From JBGSYJ01 sp041748075 (GTDB lineage Bacteria > Acidobacteriota > Thermoanaerobaculia > Gp7-AA8): a DNA stretch of 12,622 bases. Location: NCBI GenBank assembly GCA_041748075.1, contig JBGTDX010000098.1, positions 1-12,622 of the forward strand, in the 5' to 3' direction. The stretch's first letter is position 1, and each line of letters begins with the position of its first letter. The notes below the pieces were generated by a model, which was given only the letters and a program-made list of their open reading frames with translations, was not told where the DNA came from and made no database searches. Below are positions 6,460 through 12,622 of this stretch, piece by piece. Position numbers and translations under genes: made by a program.

Positions 6460-9006
6460 TCATACCGAGGCGATCTCCGGAGCCTGTTTCCACCCACCCA
6501 CCACGTTGCTGATGGGAGGCCGGCAGGTCAGCATCGCGCCTGGCACCAGCAGCAGGGTATAGCACAGCGCGCCCAGCATCATCGTCACATCGAGTCCGTA
6601 AGCGATATTGAGCGTGACCGCGAGCGTGGTTCCCGTTACGCCGGCGACGCCGTTGATACACCAGAACCAGGCCGTCGGTCGCGGATCGATGGCCCGCACC
6701 ATCGCCATCCCCGTCGGAAAACCGTAACCGAGCAGCAACCCCAGTGGCATGATCAAAGCGACGCACAAGGCCGCCCGCCCTGGCAGCCCGGCATCGGCGA
6801 AGCGGATGAAGGTCCCGTCCGTCAGATGCATGCCCGCAACGACCACGATGCTCACCGCGATCGCCCACACATACTTGCCGAACCCATAGGCCAGAACAAA
6901 ACGATCAGACAGAAAGCTGCCGATTCCCGTCGAAAGGATCAGGCTGAACAGCAGGATGCCGAGACTGTAAGACGGATGTCCGAGGTAGATGCTCATCCGC
7001 TGAAGCAGTGCGATCTCGAGCATCATGAACCCGAGTCCGATCAGAAAAAACCACGCTGTTCCCGCCGCGACGAACCGGAGGTCGCTGGCCCGCAGTTCCC
7101 GGCGCAGAGGTCGAAGCACCGCGTACGCCGAGATCAGCAGAGAGAATCCGAGGATCACATAGAGATTGAGCGTCGCGGTGACCTGGCCGAGTTGCGCTCC
7201 GGTCTTGTTCTGCCGGATCAGCCGGAAGATTCCGATCGGATCGGTGAGACGCAACTGGTTGAAGAAGAACGGGCGGCGGTCGGTCGGAGGGCTGATGTCG
7301 AAAGGATGCGCCTTCGCCAGAGCGGCCAGTTCCGCCCGCCCGTCGGCGGCGAGAATCGTTCTGAATCCCTCATAGACCGGTGTCTCGCCGGGCGTGATCA
7401 GCAGATCGAACCCGCGCCGCGCCGCCTGCGCGCGGAGGGCCTCGATCTGCGTGGCGCCGAGCGGTTGCTTCGACAAGACCAGGGTCGCGATTCGGTCGGC
7501 AGTGGCGACCATCATGTGAGACGCCGGCCGTGCAGCGCCTCGCTCGAACAGCGCCGCGGAGGAGAGCGCCAGGAGCCGTTCGAGCTCGTTCGCGGCATCG
7601 GGAAGGTACCACCGGCTGACGGTCAGAACGCCGTCGTCATTGAGATCCTCGAGCAGCGTGCTGAATGCCTCGACCGTGTAGAGACCGTTCTCTGAGAGCG
7701 TGTATGCCCCTGCTCCCGTGGCCGCCCAGGTGTCGATCAGGCTCATCTGAATGATGTCGAATTTCTCGTGCTGCCCGCTGAACCAGCTGCGCGCCTCAGT
7801 GTGAATCAGTTCCAGGCCGGGCATATCGAAAATGCCGGCGTACGTGCGAAAGGGCTCGATCTCCGTCAGCAGCGAGATCTGCACATTGTTGATGTCCAGC
7901 GCCTTGATGTGGGGCACGCCGAAATATCGGGCCGTCAGCACGTCGCGGCCGCCGCCCACACCGATGATCGCGGCGCGCTCGAGATCCGGCAGCGCGTAGG
8001 CAATGGTCGTCACGTCGTACTCGAGGAACCCCAGCCGTTCCACATCCCGGTCGTCAAATCGATGGATGGGGGATTCCGCATCCCCATCGATGGTCAGCAG
8101 GTGAAAATCAGTCCGGATGTCAGGCGGCAGCGCGGGAGACGGACCCCACATGAACGGTGGCCGATCCCGCACTTCACGGTGCACGGTGACCCGCGAGATC
8201 GAATTCCATTCGTCATGTGCCAGTTGGGATTGTGTGATCAGGTGAACCTTGATCCAGAGTGGATAGATGAAGGGCCGCGCGGCGATCAGGTTGGCAGCGA
8301 TGACGAACAGCAGCATCGCCGCGTAACCACGCAGCATCCACGCACGGACCTCCCCTGCACCTGAAAGACGGGAAAAGAGCAGAGCGGAGCACACCACTGC
8401 AAGCGCCAGCACGAGGACCCCGGTCGGTGCGTCGATTCCGTTCATCAGTGCCAGCGCCGCAAGGCACCCCGTCGCCGCACCGACCAGGTCGACCCCGTAC
8501 GTCCGACCGACGGGATACGGCGATCGTGTTAGCGCAAGCGCCATCACCACGCCGGCGAAATAGTAAGGAATCACCGTGGTGAGCGATATCAGTGGCAGCG
8601 TGATCAATGTGCCGGTCACGTTGCTGGAAATGATCGGAAGCAGCATCTGTCCCGCGAGGGCAATGGGCACCCACAACGCGAACTTCCACGCTGCCCGCGT
8701 CATCAAAGCGCCGAATTCGGCGCGCTGCTGCTTTTCGTCGCCGCGGTGGACGTCCATCGCCCCGGCCATCATGCCGAACATCGCCACGCCGATGACGAGG
8801 AAGGCGAGGTGATACCAGGTCGTCACCGAGAAGATGCGCGCCTGCATGATCTGAAGCGCCATGAGGCTGCCGCTGACGACGAACACTCCGCCGTAAAACG
8901 GAGACAGCAGTGACTTGGATGACAATGGAAATCCGTCCGGTCCGAAACGATGTGCCGTTGATCTTAGCAAACGCGCTTCGACCATGAGAGCCGGAAACCG
9001 GCGCAC
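6460..9006 (-). CDS. Polytopic membrane protein with a spermidine-synthase-like SAM-fold domain
   Basis: Up to 848 residues in three parts. An N-terminal membrane block (about 38-246) has six to eight hydrophobic helices. A cytosolic Rossmann-type domain (about 265-600) carries GVGGGRDV (349-356) and acidic Asp371 in KALDINN, as in spermidine synthases and methyltransferases. A C-terminal membrane block (about 620-835) has roughly six helices. This resembles the multi-domain spermidine synthase-like membrane proteins of many bacteria. The canonical GGGDG loop and the catalytic DSTDP-type motif are not seen; the corresponding stretch reads FDIIQMSLIDTWAATG with a downstream YTLSENGLYT. Aminopropyl transfer is therefore not supported, and a methyltransferase or regulatory role is equally possible. 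The start is uncertain: GTG 9006 and ATG 8985 lack ribosome binding sites, and a TTG at codon 28 after GGACGGA would put the first helix closer to the N terminus. Probably followed by the SRPBCC gene in one transcript. Confidence 0.88.
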   Translation of the reverse strand: MRRFPALMVEARLLRSTAHRFGPDGFPLSSKSLLSPFYGGVFVVSGSLMALQIMQARIFSVTTWYHLAFLVIGVAMFGMMAGAMDVHRGDEKQQRAEFGALMTRAAWKFALWVPIALAGQMLLPIISSNVTGTLITLPLISLTTVIPYYFAGVVMALALTRSPYPVGRTYGVDLVGAATGCLAALALMNGIDAPTGVLVLALAVVCSALLFSRLSGAGEVRAWMLRGYAAMLLFVIAANLIAARPFIYPLWIKVHLITQSQLAHDEWNSISRVTVHREVRDRPPFMWGPSPALPPDIRTDFHLLTIDGDAESPIHRFDDRDVERLGFLEYDVTTIAYALPDLERAAIIGVGGGRDVLTARYFGVPHIKALDINNVQISLLTEIEPFRTYAGIFDMPGLELIHTEARSWFSGQHEKFDIIQMSLIDTWAATGAGAYTLSENGLYTVEAFSTLLEDLNDDGVLTVSRWYLPDAANELERLLALSSAALFERGAARPASHMMVATADRIATLVLSKQPLGATQIEALRAQAARRGFDLLITPGETPVYEGFRTILAADGRAELAALAKAHPFDISPPTDRRPFFFNQLRLTDPIGIFRLIRQNKTGAQLGQVTATLNLYVILGFSLLISAYAVLRPLRRELRASDLRFVAAGTAWFFLIGLGFMMLEIALLQRMSIYLGHPSYSLGILLFSLILSTGIGSFLSDRFVLAYGFGKYVWAIAVSIVVVAGMHLTDGTFIRFADAGLPGRAALCVALIMPLGLLLGYGFPTGMAMVRAIDPRPTAWFWCINGVAGVTGTTLAVTLNIAYGLDVTMMLGALCYTLLLVPGAMLTCRPPISNVVGGWKQAPEIASV

Positions 9007-9039
9007 GGAGTCGCAGGTTTCGGGCGCCGCGGCAGGGGC

Positions 9040-9102
9040 TCAGGGCTGGAGCTCGGCGACCAGACCGTCGAGCGAAGACTTGCCTGAAGCCTCACGTGTC
9101 AT
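9040..9102 (-). pseudogene. Possible 3' gene remnant or 20-codon ORF next to repeat copy B
   Basis: On the minus strand an ATG at 9102, lying inside the edge of the repeat, opens MTREASGKSSLDGLVAELQP followed by TGA at 9042-9040. Outside the repeat the codons (AAG, CTC, GAC, CTG, GTC, GCC, GAG, CTC, CAG, CCC) look like real coding sequence for this genome. It could be the tail of a gene cut by arrival of the repeat, or chance. No family is recognisable. Confidence 0.2.
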
Positions 9103-9253
9103 CCTGAGCTACCTAACGGCGCGGGGCGCCGTGAGGGGGTGATGAACCACCGTGTCATGCTGAGCGAGGCCACGTCATCCTGAGCGAAGCGAAGGATCTC
9201 TGCTTGCGATGCTCGATCCTCTTCAGGAGATCCTTCGCTTCGCTCAGGATGAC
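9098..9253 (+). repeat. Composite dispersed repeat, full copy B
   Basis: Same unit and orientation as copy A: GTCATCCTGAG, stem CGGCGC-GGG-GCGCCG, GTCATGCTGAGCG, then the long hairpin. Its arms (9174-9200 and 9227-9253) are perfect reverse complements over 27 bases. It sits in the 361-base divergent region between the membrane protein gene and the AAA+ gene. The remainder of that gap (9254-9367) holds a TACTAT box at 9309-9314 that could be a -10 for the ATPase gene, but no good -35. Confidence 0.9.
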
Positions 9254-9367
9254 ACCGTGAGACTGGCCCTCGAGTTAACGCTAAGGGGACAGAGCGATGG
9301 ATTGAGGGTACTATCGTTACGAGGACAGAACGACTCGGACATTTGAGCGTTTGTCTGCGACGAACCT

Positions 9368-10372
9368 ATGGCTTCTCCACTTCTCCAGTTCTTCACCGGA
9401 CGTTCCAGGCGGGCAGTCGAGACCGTCATCCCCCAGCGGACGTTTGCGGACGTGATTCTCCCGCCGCTCACACGGCGGGCGCTGGACGATGCGCTTGCAC
9501 AAGTCCGGAATCATTCGCTGATCTTCGGGCACTGGGGACTCGGCGAGCGCCATACATCCGGCCTCGGGCTCGCGTTCAACTTTGCAGGCCCTCCGGGAAC
9601 CGGCAAGACCATATGCGCCGAAGCCATCGCCCGGACCCTCGGCATGAAGCTCGTAATCGTCGACTACGCTGAGCTCGAATCGATGTGGCTGGGCGAGACG
9701 CCGAAGAACATCGTCGCTGCGTTTCAGACGGCCGCGGATCAGAACGCTGTGCTGTTCTTCGACGAGGCGGACGCGATCGCCATCCGCAGATCGACGGGTG
9801 GCAGTCTTCCGCAGGAGCGGGAGAGCAACGTCGTAGTGAGCGTGCTGCTCCGGGAGCTGGAGGCCTTCAATGGCGTGGTGATCTTCGCGACCAACCTCGC
9901 CGCAAACTTTGATCCGGCTTTCGAGCGGCGCATCCGCACTCACGTGCGGTTCGAGATGCCCGGAGCCGACGAGCGCGAACAGATCTGGAAAGTTCAGATT
10001 CATCCAGCCAGGACGCCGCTGGCGGACGACGTCGATTTCCGCGCACTGTCGGAGCGCTTCGTCACGAGCGGCGGCGACATCAAGAACGCCGTGATCAAAG
10101 CCGCCGCATCAGCGGCAGCAGAACCGGGCCCGGACCTCGGCAAGCACATCCATCAGCGCCACTTCGAGCGTGCCATCGAGTCCGTTCTCGACGCGAAGTC
10201 CATCATGCAACAGTCGCTCTTCACCACCGATCGACTCACGGACGATCCGATCTCCCAGGTCCTGAAACACATGGCCGCGAGCTCGCGCGCCGCAACCATC
10301 GCATCGCTGGTGATGGCCGGCACGGCGCTGCTCACAGCCCTGGCGGCCCTCGCCATCGTGCTGAGCCGGTAA
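9368..10372 (+). CDS. AAA+ ATPase with C-terminal transmembrane tail
   Basis: A 334-residue classic AAA-clade ATPase with one ATPase module. Walker A is GPPGTGKT (74-81). The pore-loop-like MWLGETPKN (106-114) corresponds to the WVGE/WFGE region of Cdc48/FtsH/Msp1-type proteins. Walker B is LFFDEAD (129-135), sensor 1 is IFATN (172-176), arginine-finger region FERRIR (185-190), and sensor-2 region GGDIKNA (235-241). The lid helix bundle ends about residue 275. After a short linker, residues about 308-332 form one strongly hydrophobic helix, with only SR after it: a tail anchor. The protein would face the cytosol as a ring attached to the inner membrane. No zinc-protease domain (HEXXH) is present, so it is not FtsH. 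In-frame TGA at 9344-9346 limits the start; ATG 9368 has no strong Shine-Dalgarno. Substrate is unknown; extraction or unfolding of membrane proteins is inferred from the clade. Confidence 0.92.
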   Translation: MASPLLQFFTGRSRRAVETVIPQRTFADVILPPLTRRALDDALAQVRNHSLIFGHWGLGERHTSGLGLAFNFAGPPGTGKTICAEAIARTLGMKLVIVDYAELESMWLGETPKNIVAAFQTAADQNAVLFFDEADAIAIRRSTGGSLPQERESNVVVSVLLRELEAFNGVVIFATNLAANFDPAFERRIRTHVRFEMPGADEREQIWKVQIHPARTPLADDVDFRALSERFVTSGGDIKNAVIKAAASAAAEPGPDLGKHIHQRHFERAIESVLDAKSIMQQSLFTTDRLTDDPISQVLKHMAASSRAATIASLVMAGTALLTALAALAIVLSR

Positions 10373-10381
10373 GAACCAACA

Positions 10382-10472
10382 TGTCATCCCGAGCAACCTA
10401 ACGGCGCTGGGCGCCGGTGAAGGGGTGATGAACCACCGTGTCATGCTGAGCGAGGCCACGTCATCCTGAGCG
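10382..10472 (+). repeat. Composite dispersed repeat, truncated copy C
   Basis: Starts TGTCATCCCGAGCAACC ten bases after the ATPase stop codon. It keeps the CGGCGC-TGG-GCGCCG stem and GTCATGCTGAGCG, and is identical to copies A and B for 45 bases (10428-10472). It then breaks off abruptly in the left arm of the long hairpin (CATCCTGAGCG, then TCGAATGAACC). The right arm is missing. Confidence 0.88.
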
Positions 10473-10492
10473 TCGAATGAACCCTCCGCTAA

Positions 10493-10519
10493 GTGGCCGA
10501 GCATGCAATGTTCGGCCAC
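10493..10519. repeat. Stem-loop upstream of the halogenase
   Basis: GTGGCCGA (10493-10500) and TCGGCCAC (10512-10519) are perfect reverse complements. Allowing one G-T pair the stem extends to 11 bp with a five-base loop. It overlaps the upstream edge of the candidate halogenase promoter, so it could be an operator, or a terminator for the ATPase gene without a T-run. Function is not established. Confidence 0.5.
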
Positions 10520-10540
10520 ATCCTCGCTGCGAGTTACAAT
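10511..10540 (+). promoter_or_regulatory. Candidate halogenase promoter
   Basis: TACAAT (10535-10540) matches the -10 consensus at five of six positions. TTCGGC (10511-10516) is a weak -35 at 18-base spacing. Transcription would begin near 10547, giving a leader of about 25 nt that contains the Shine-Dalgarno AAGAGAGG (10556-10563). The upstream ATG at 10503 would then lie outside the transcript. Confidence 0.4.
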
Positions 10541-10571
10541 CTTCGCTTATCCAGCAAGAGAGGTGCATGGG

Positions 10572-12161
10572 GTGAGTCCTGGCAACCCGAGCGGGTCTGC
10601 GGTGCGTCGCATTGTCGTCGCGGGAGGCGGCACGGCCGGCTGGCTGGCGGCTAGCTACCTGAACCGGGCCCTCGGGCCCGACGTGAAGATCACGCTCGTC
10701 GAATCGGATGACGTCCCGCCAATCGGCGTCGGTGAAGCGACGGTCCCAACACTGGGAACGACGATGCGTTTCCTCGGACTCGAGGATCGCGACTGGATGC
10801 CGGCAGTCAACGCGACGTACAAGGCTGCGATCCGCTTCGTCGGATGGTCGAGGAATGTCGATGCCGGAGGCGCGCGGCTGTCGGAGTACTGGCATCCGTT
10901 CCGGGAAGGATTCGAGCGGTATGCCCGGCCATGGGCGGAGCCGTACTTCGGACAGATTGGCGACGGCATCGCGTCGATTCACTACGCGCTTGCGCGGCGG
11001 CTGAGCGGCAAGGCAACAGGCCTGCTGGCCGACCAGCTCGTGCCGACGCTCGAGCTCTGCCGCCGGAACCTCTCACCGAAGAATCCTGTCGACCCGACTC
11101 ACGACGTTCGAACTGCCTATCATCTCGACGCCGTCCTCCTCGGCCAATTTCTGCGCGAGCTCGCCTGCGGCCGCGGAGTCGAGCGGATCGTCGATCACAT
11201 TACTAATGTGCAGCGCGATCCGGTGACCGGCAATGTGTCGGCGCTCGGCCTGCGCTCCGGACGGCGGCTCGAGGCAGATCTCTGGATCGACTGCAGCGGT
11301 TTCCGCAGCCTTCTGCTCGGCAAGTCGCTCGAGGAGCCGTTCCTGTCCGATTCCGGGCATCTGCTTTGCGACTCCGCCATCGCGTTGCCCACACGCCACA
11401 AGGAGAATGGATCCGGCATTCCACCCTACACGACGGCCAGAGCGATGAGCGCCGGCTGGTCGTGGGATATCCCGCTATCCCATCGTCGTGGCTGCGGGTA
11501 TGTATACAGCCAGGCGTTCATCACTCCCGAGGAGGCTGAAGCGGAGCTGCGGAAACTGGTCGGCGATGCGGCGGAGGGCAATGAGGCGCGGCGAATCGGT
11601 ATCCGCGTCGGACGTTATCGCCGCACGTGGGTGAAGAACGTCGTGGCGCTCGGTCTGGCGGCTGCGTTTCTCGAGCCGCTCGAATCGACGAGCATCTTTC
11701 TCATCGAGTACGGTCTGGCGAATCTCGTGACGTTTTTTCCGCACTCGGCCGGCAGCGAAGCTCACGCAACCGCGTTCAACAGGGAAATGAACGATGTCTA
11801 CGAGGAGCTGCGCGACTTCATCCTGATGCACTACGTGCTCGCGAATCGCGCCGACACTCCGTTCTGGAAGAGCGCGGCCTCGGACGCCGTCCTGACCGAT
11901 TCGCTCGCAGAACAGCTGCAGCTTTACGAGGAGAGTCTCCCGCTCCAGGACAGCCGGACGTTCGCGCTATTTCGCGGCTTCAGCCACACGTGCATTCTCG
12001 ATGGCAACGGCCGCGCCCCGGCGCAGCCGCACCCGCTGTTCGGATTGCACGGGACGGACGCGGGCGACAGGATGCTCGACGATCTCGCAAAACGGCGCGA
12101 AGCGTGCGTCGCGTCGATGCCGACGCACGCCGAAGTGATCGAGGAGATCTATCGTCGGTGA
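10572..12161 (+). CDS. Flavin-dependent (tryptophan-type) halogenase
   Basis: A 529-residue protein of the Trp_halogenase family, usual length about 510-540. The FADH2-binding loop GGGTAGWLAA is near residues 18-27, followed by the family motif IGVGEATVPT. The conserved catalytic lysine lies in NATYKAAIRF (Lys84 here, like Lys79 of PrnA). The halogenase signature WxWxIP appears as WSWDIPL, and the active-site glutamate region as FLEPLESTS. The enzyme should make hypohalous acid from reduced flavin, chloride or bromide and O2, and halogenate an aromatic or indole substrate. Many relatives act on substrates other than free tryptophan, so substrate is open. GTG 10572 is chosen because AAGAGAGG lies eight bases upstream. 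The frame extends to ATG 10503, but that overlaps a stem-loop and precedes the likely promoter. GTG 10602 is another option. No flavin reductase, transporter or biosynthetic cluster is adjacent. Confidence 0.93.
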   Translation: MSPGNPSGSAVRRIVVAGGGTAGWLAASYLNRALGPDVKITLVESDDVPPIGVGEATVPTLGTTMRFLGLEDRDWMPAVNATYKAAIRFVGWSRNVDAGGARLSEYWHPFREGFERYARPWAEPYFGQIGDGIASIHYALARRLSGKATGLLADQLVPTLELCRRNLSPKNPVDPTHDVRTAYHLDAVLLGQFLRELACGRGVERIVDHITNVQRDPVTGNVSALGLRSGRRLEADLWIDCSGFRSLLLGKSLEEPFLSDSGHLLCDSAIALPTRHKENGSGIPPYTTARAMSAGWSWDIPLSHRRGCGYVYSQAFITPEEAEAELRKLVGDAAEGNEARRIGIRVGRYRRTWVKNVVALGLAAAFLEPLESTSIFLIEYGLANLVTFFPHSAGSEAHATAFNREMNDVYEELRDFILMHYVLANRADTPFWKSAASDAVLTDSLAEQLQLYEESLPLQDSRTFALFRGFSHTCILDGNGRAPAQPHPLFGLHGTDAGDRMLDDLAKRREACVASMPTHAEVIEEIYRR

Positions 12162-12180
12162 GTCAACCCCCGCCCGCCCG

Positions 12181-12208
12181 GTTGTGAGTTGTGAGTTGTG
12201 GGTTGTGA
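12181..12208 (+). repeat. GTTGTGA heptamer tandem repeat (4 copies)
   Basis: Four back-to-back heptamers, GTTGTGA, GTTGTGA, GTTGTGG, GTTGTGA, start 20 bases after the halogenase stop codon. The gap 12162-12456 contains no plausible gene. Besides this tract it holds two C/T-rich hairpins and a small GCGCGG-AAT-CCGCGC stem (12275-12289). Confidence 0.85.
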
Positions 12209-12242
12209 GTGGCTTCGCCGATGCCGGGCGCGGTCGTGCTCT

Positions 12243-12270
12243 CCCTCTCCCCGCGAAGTCGGGGAGAGGG
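12243..12270. repeat. CCCTCTCCCCG hairpin, copy 1
   Basis: CCCTCTCCCCG (12243-12253) and CGGGGAGAGGG (12260-12270) are perfect 11-base inverted repeats around CGAAGT. The structure could stop transcription after the halogenase but has no T-run. The arm sequence recurs at 12403-12432, so this looks like a dispersed palindrome family distinct from the GTCATCCTGAGCG family. Confidence 0.75.
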
Positions 12271-12402
12271 TGGCGCGCGGAATCCGCGCAGACGTAGAGG
12301 ACTTGCGAGAGCGTCGCGCGCCGGGAGAGGGGCGTCAGGAGCTTGCAGCTTCTGAAGCCGATCGCCAACACTTGAGTTGCCAGCACGGCCCCACACCCCT
12401 TG

Positions 12403-12432
12403 CCCCTCTCCCCGTTCACACGGGGAGAGGGG
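12403..12432. repeat. CCCTCTCCCCG hairpin, copy 2
   Basis: CCCCTCTCCCCGT (12403-12415) and ACGGGGAGAGGGG (12420-12432) are perfect 13-base inverted repeats with loop TCAC. It lies 24 bases past the stop codon of the convergent minus-strand gene at the right edge, so it is also placed where a terminator for that gene would be. Confidence 0.75.
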
Positions 12433-12456
12433 AATGCGGCTCGACGTCGTGCTGTG

Positions 12457-12622
12457 TCACACCTCGAGCAGAATCTTTCCCGAGCTCTCCCGCGACTCGA
12501 TCCTTCGCTGCGCATCGGCTGCACGCTCGAGCGGGTAGCTGCTGTCGATCTTTACGTCCAGCTCCCCTGCCCCGATCCAGCGGTACAGATCGCCCGCCCG
12601 CCACTCGAGCTCCGCAGCTGTT
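12457..12622 (-). CDS. C-terminal end of a zinc-type alcohol dehydrogenase / quinone oxidoreductase-like protein (partial)
   Basis: Fifty-four codons and a TGA (12459-12457) are visible; the 5' part lies beyond the window. The tail reads ELDVKIDSSYPLERAADAQR, then RIESRESSGKILLEV. This matches the usual C terminus of the medium-chain dehydrogenase/reductase (quinone oxidoreductase) family: a strand leading into a YPLE-A-A-H-like segment, a helix, then a G-K-hydrophobic final strand. The enzyme would be NADPH-dependent. Only the last part is seen, so subfamily and catalytic zinc cannot be judged. It is convergent with the halogenase. Confidence 0.8.
   Translation of the reverse strand, partial: TAAELEWRAGDLYRWIGAGELDVKIDSSYPLERAADAQRRIESRESSGKILLEV

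Noticed and set aside
6415..7695. 426-codon open frame on the plus strand
   Set aside because: It is antisense to the membrane protein, which has clear helices and a SAM-binding motif. The translation is a low-complexity Arg/Gln/Asp/Glu-rich shadow.
6460..9006. Genuine spermidine synthase (speE)
   Set aside because: The fold resembles SpeE, but GGGDG and the DSTDP-type catalytic motif are not seen, so no gene symbol or aminopropyltransferase activity is assigned.
9368..10372. FtsH protease
   Set aside because: The ATPase motifs are similar, but there is no HEXXH zinc-protease domain, no N-terminal membrane pair, and the length is only 334 residues.
3053..10472. CRISPR-like repetition
   Set aside because: The repeats are about 155 bases long, widely dispersed, and internally palindromic, with no regular short spacers and no cas genes.
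9368..12161. ATPase and halogenase as an operon of one natural-product pathway
   Set aside because: They are separated by about 200 bases containing a truncated repeat, a stem-loop and a separate candidate promoter, and no other biosynthetic gene is near.

Overview
This is a GC-rich stretch of bacterial chromosome. Large Ser/Thr kinases fused to TolB/PD40-type beta-propellers, together with many intergenic palindromes built on GTCATCCTGAGCG, suggest Acidobacteriota or a related soil phylum. That assignment is inference; no rRNA or marker gene is present. No phage, insertion sequence, CRISPR array, tRNA or rRNA is visible.

Layout: 1-263 is a leader region with a possible gene tail at the left edge, an inverted partial copy of a dispersed repeat, and a candidate promoter. 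264-3008 (+) is a membrane-anchored kinase with an 11-repeat propeller. 3009-3261 separates it from a second, convergent kinase (3262-5754, -) that has a similar architecture but no membrane anchor; the gap holds a full repeat copy with a 27-bp perfect stem. Next, on the minus strand, come a small SRPBCC-fold protein (5846-6367) and a large spermidine-synthase-like polytopic membrane protein (6460-9006), transcribed in the order membrane protein, SRPBCC, kinase. 9007-9367 is a divergent intergenic region with a second full repeat copy. On the plus strand follow a AAA+ ATPase with a C-terminal hydrophobic tail (9368-10372), a truncated third repeat copy, and a flavin-dependent (tryptophan-type) halogenase (10572-12161). 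12162-12456 is a gene-free stretch with a heptamer tandem repeat and two CCCTCTCCCCG hairpins. The right edge cuts the 3' end of a minus-strand quinone-oxidoreductase-like gene.

The genes do not form an obvious single pathway. The two kinases are probably one-component sensors whose propellers bind a ligand or protein: the first spans the membrane, the second appears cytosolic. The membrane protein and the SRPBCC protein may be co-transcribed. The halogenase has no flavin reductase or biosynthetic cluster beside it. The most unusual observations are the composite repeat family (two copies identical at 111 of 112 positions), the tail-anchored AAA+ ATPase, the orphan halogenase whose true start lies downstream of the longest reading frame, and a SAM-fold domain between two membrane blocks that lacks the usual spermidine synthase signatures.
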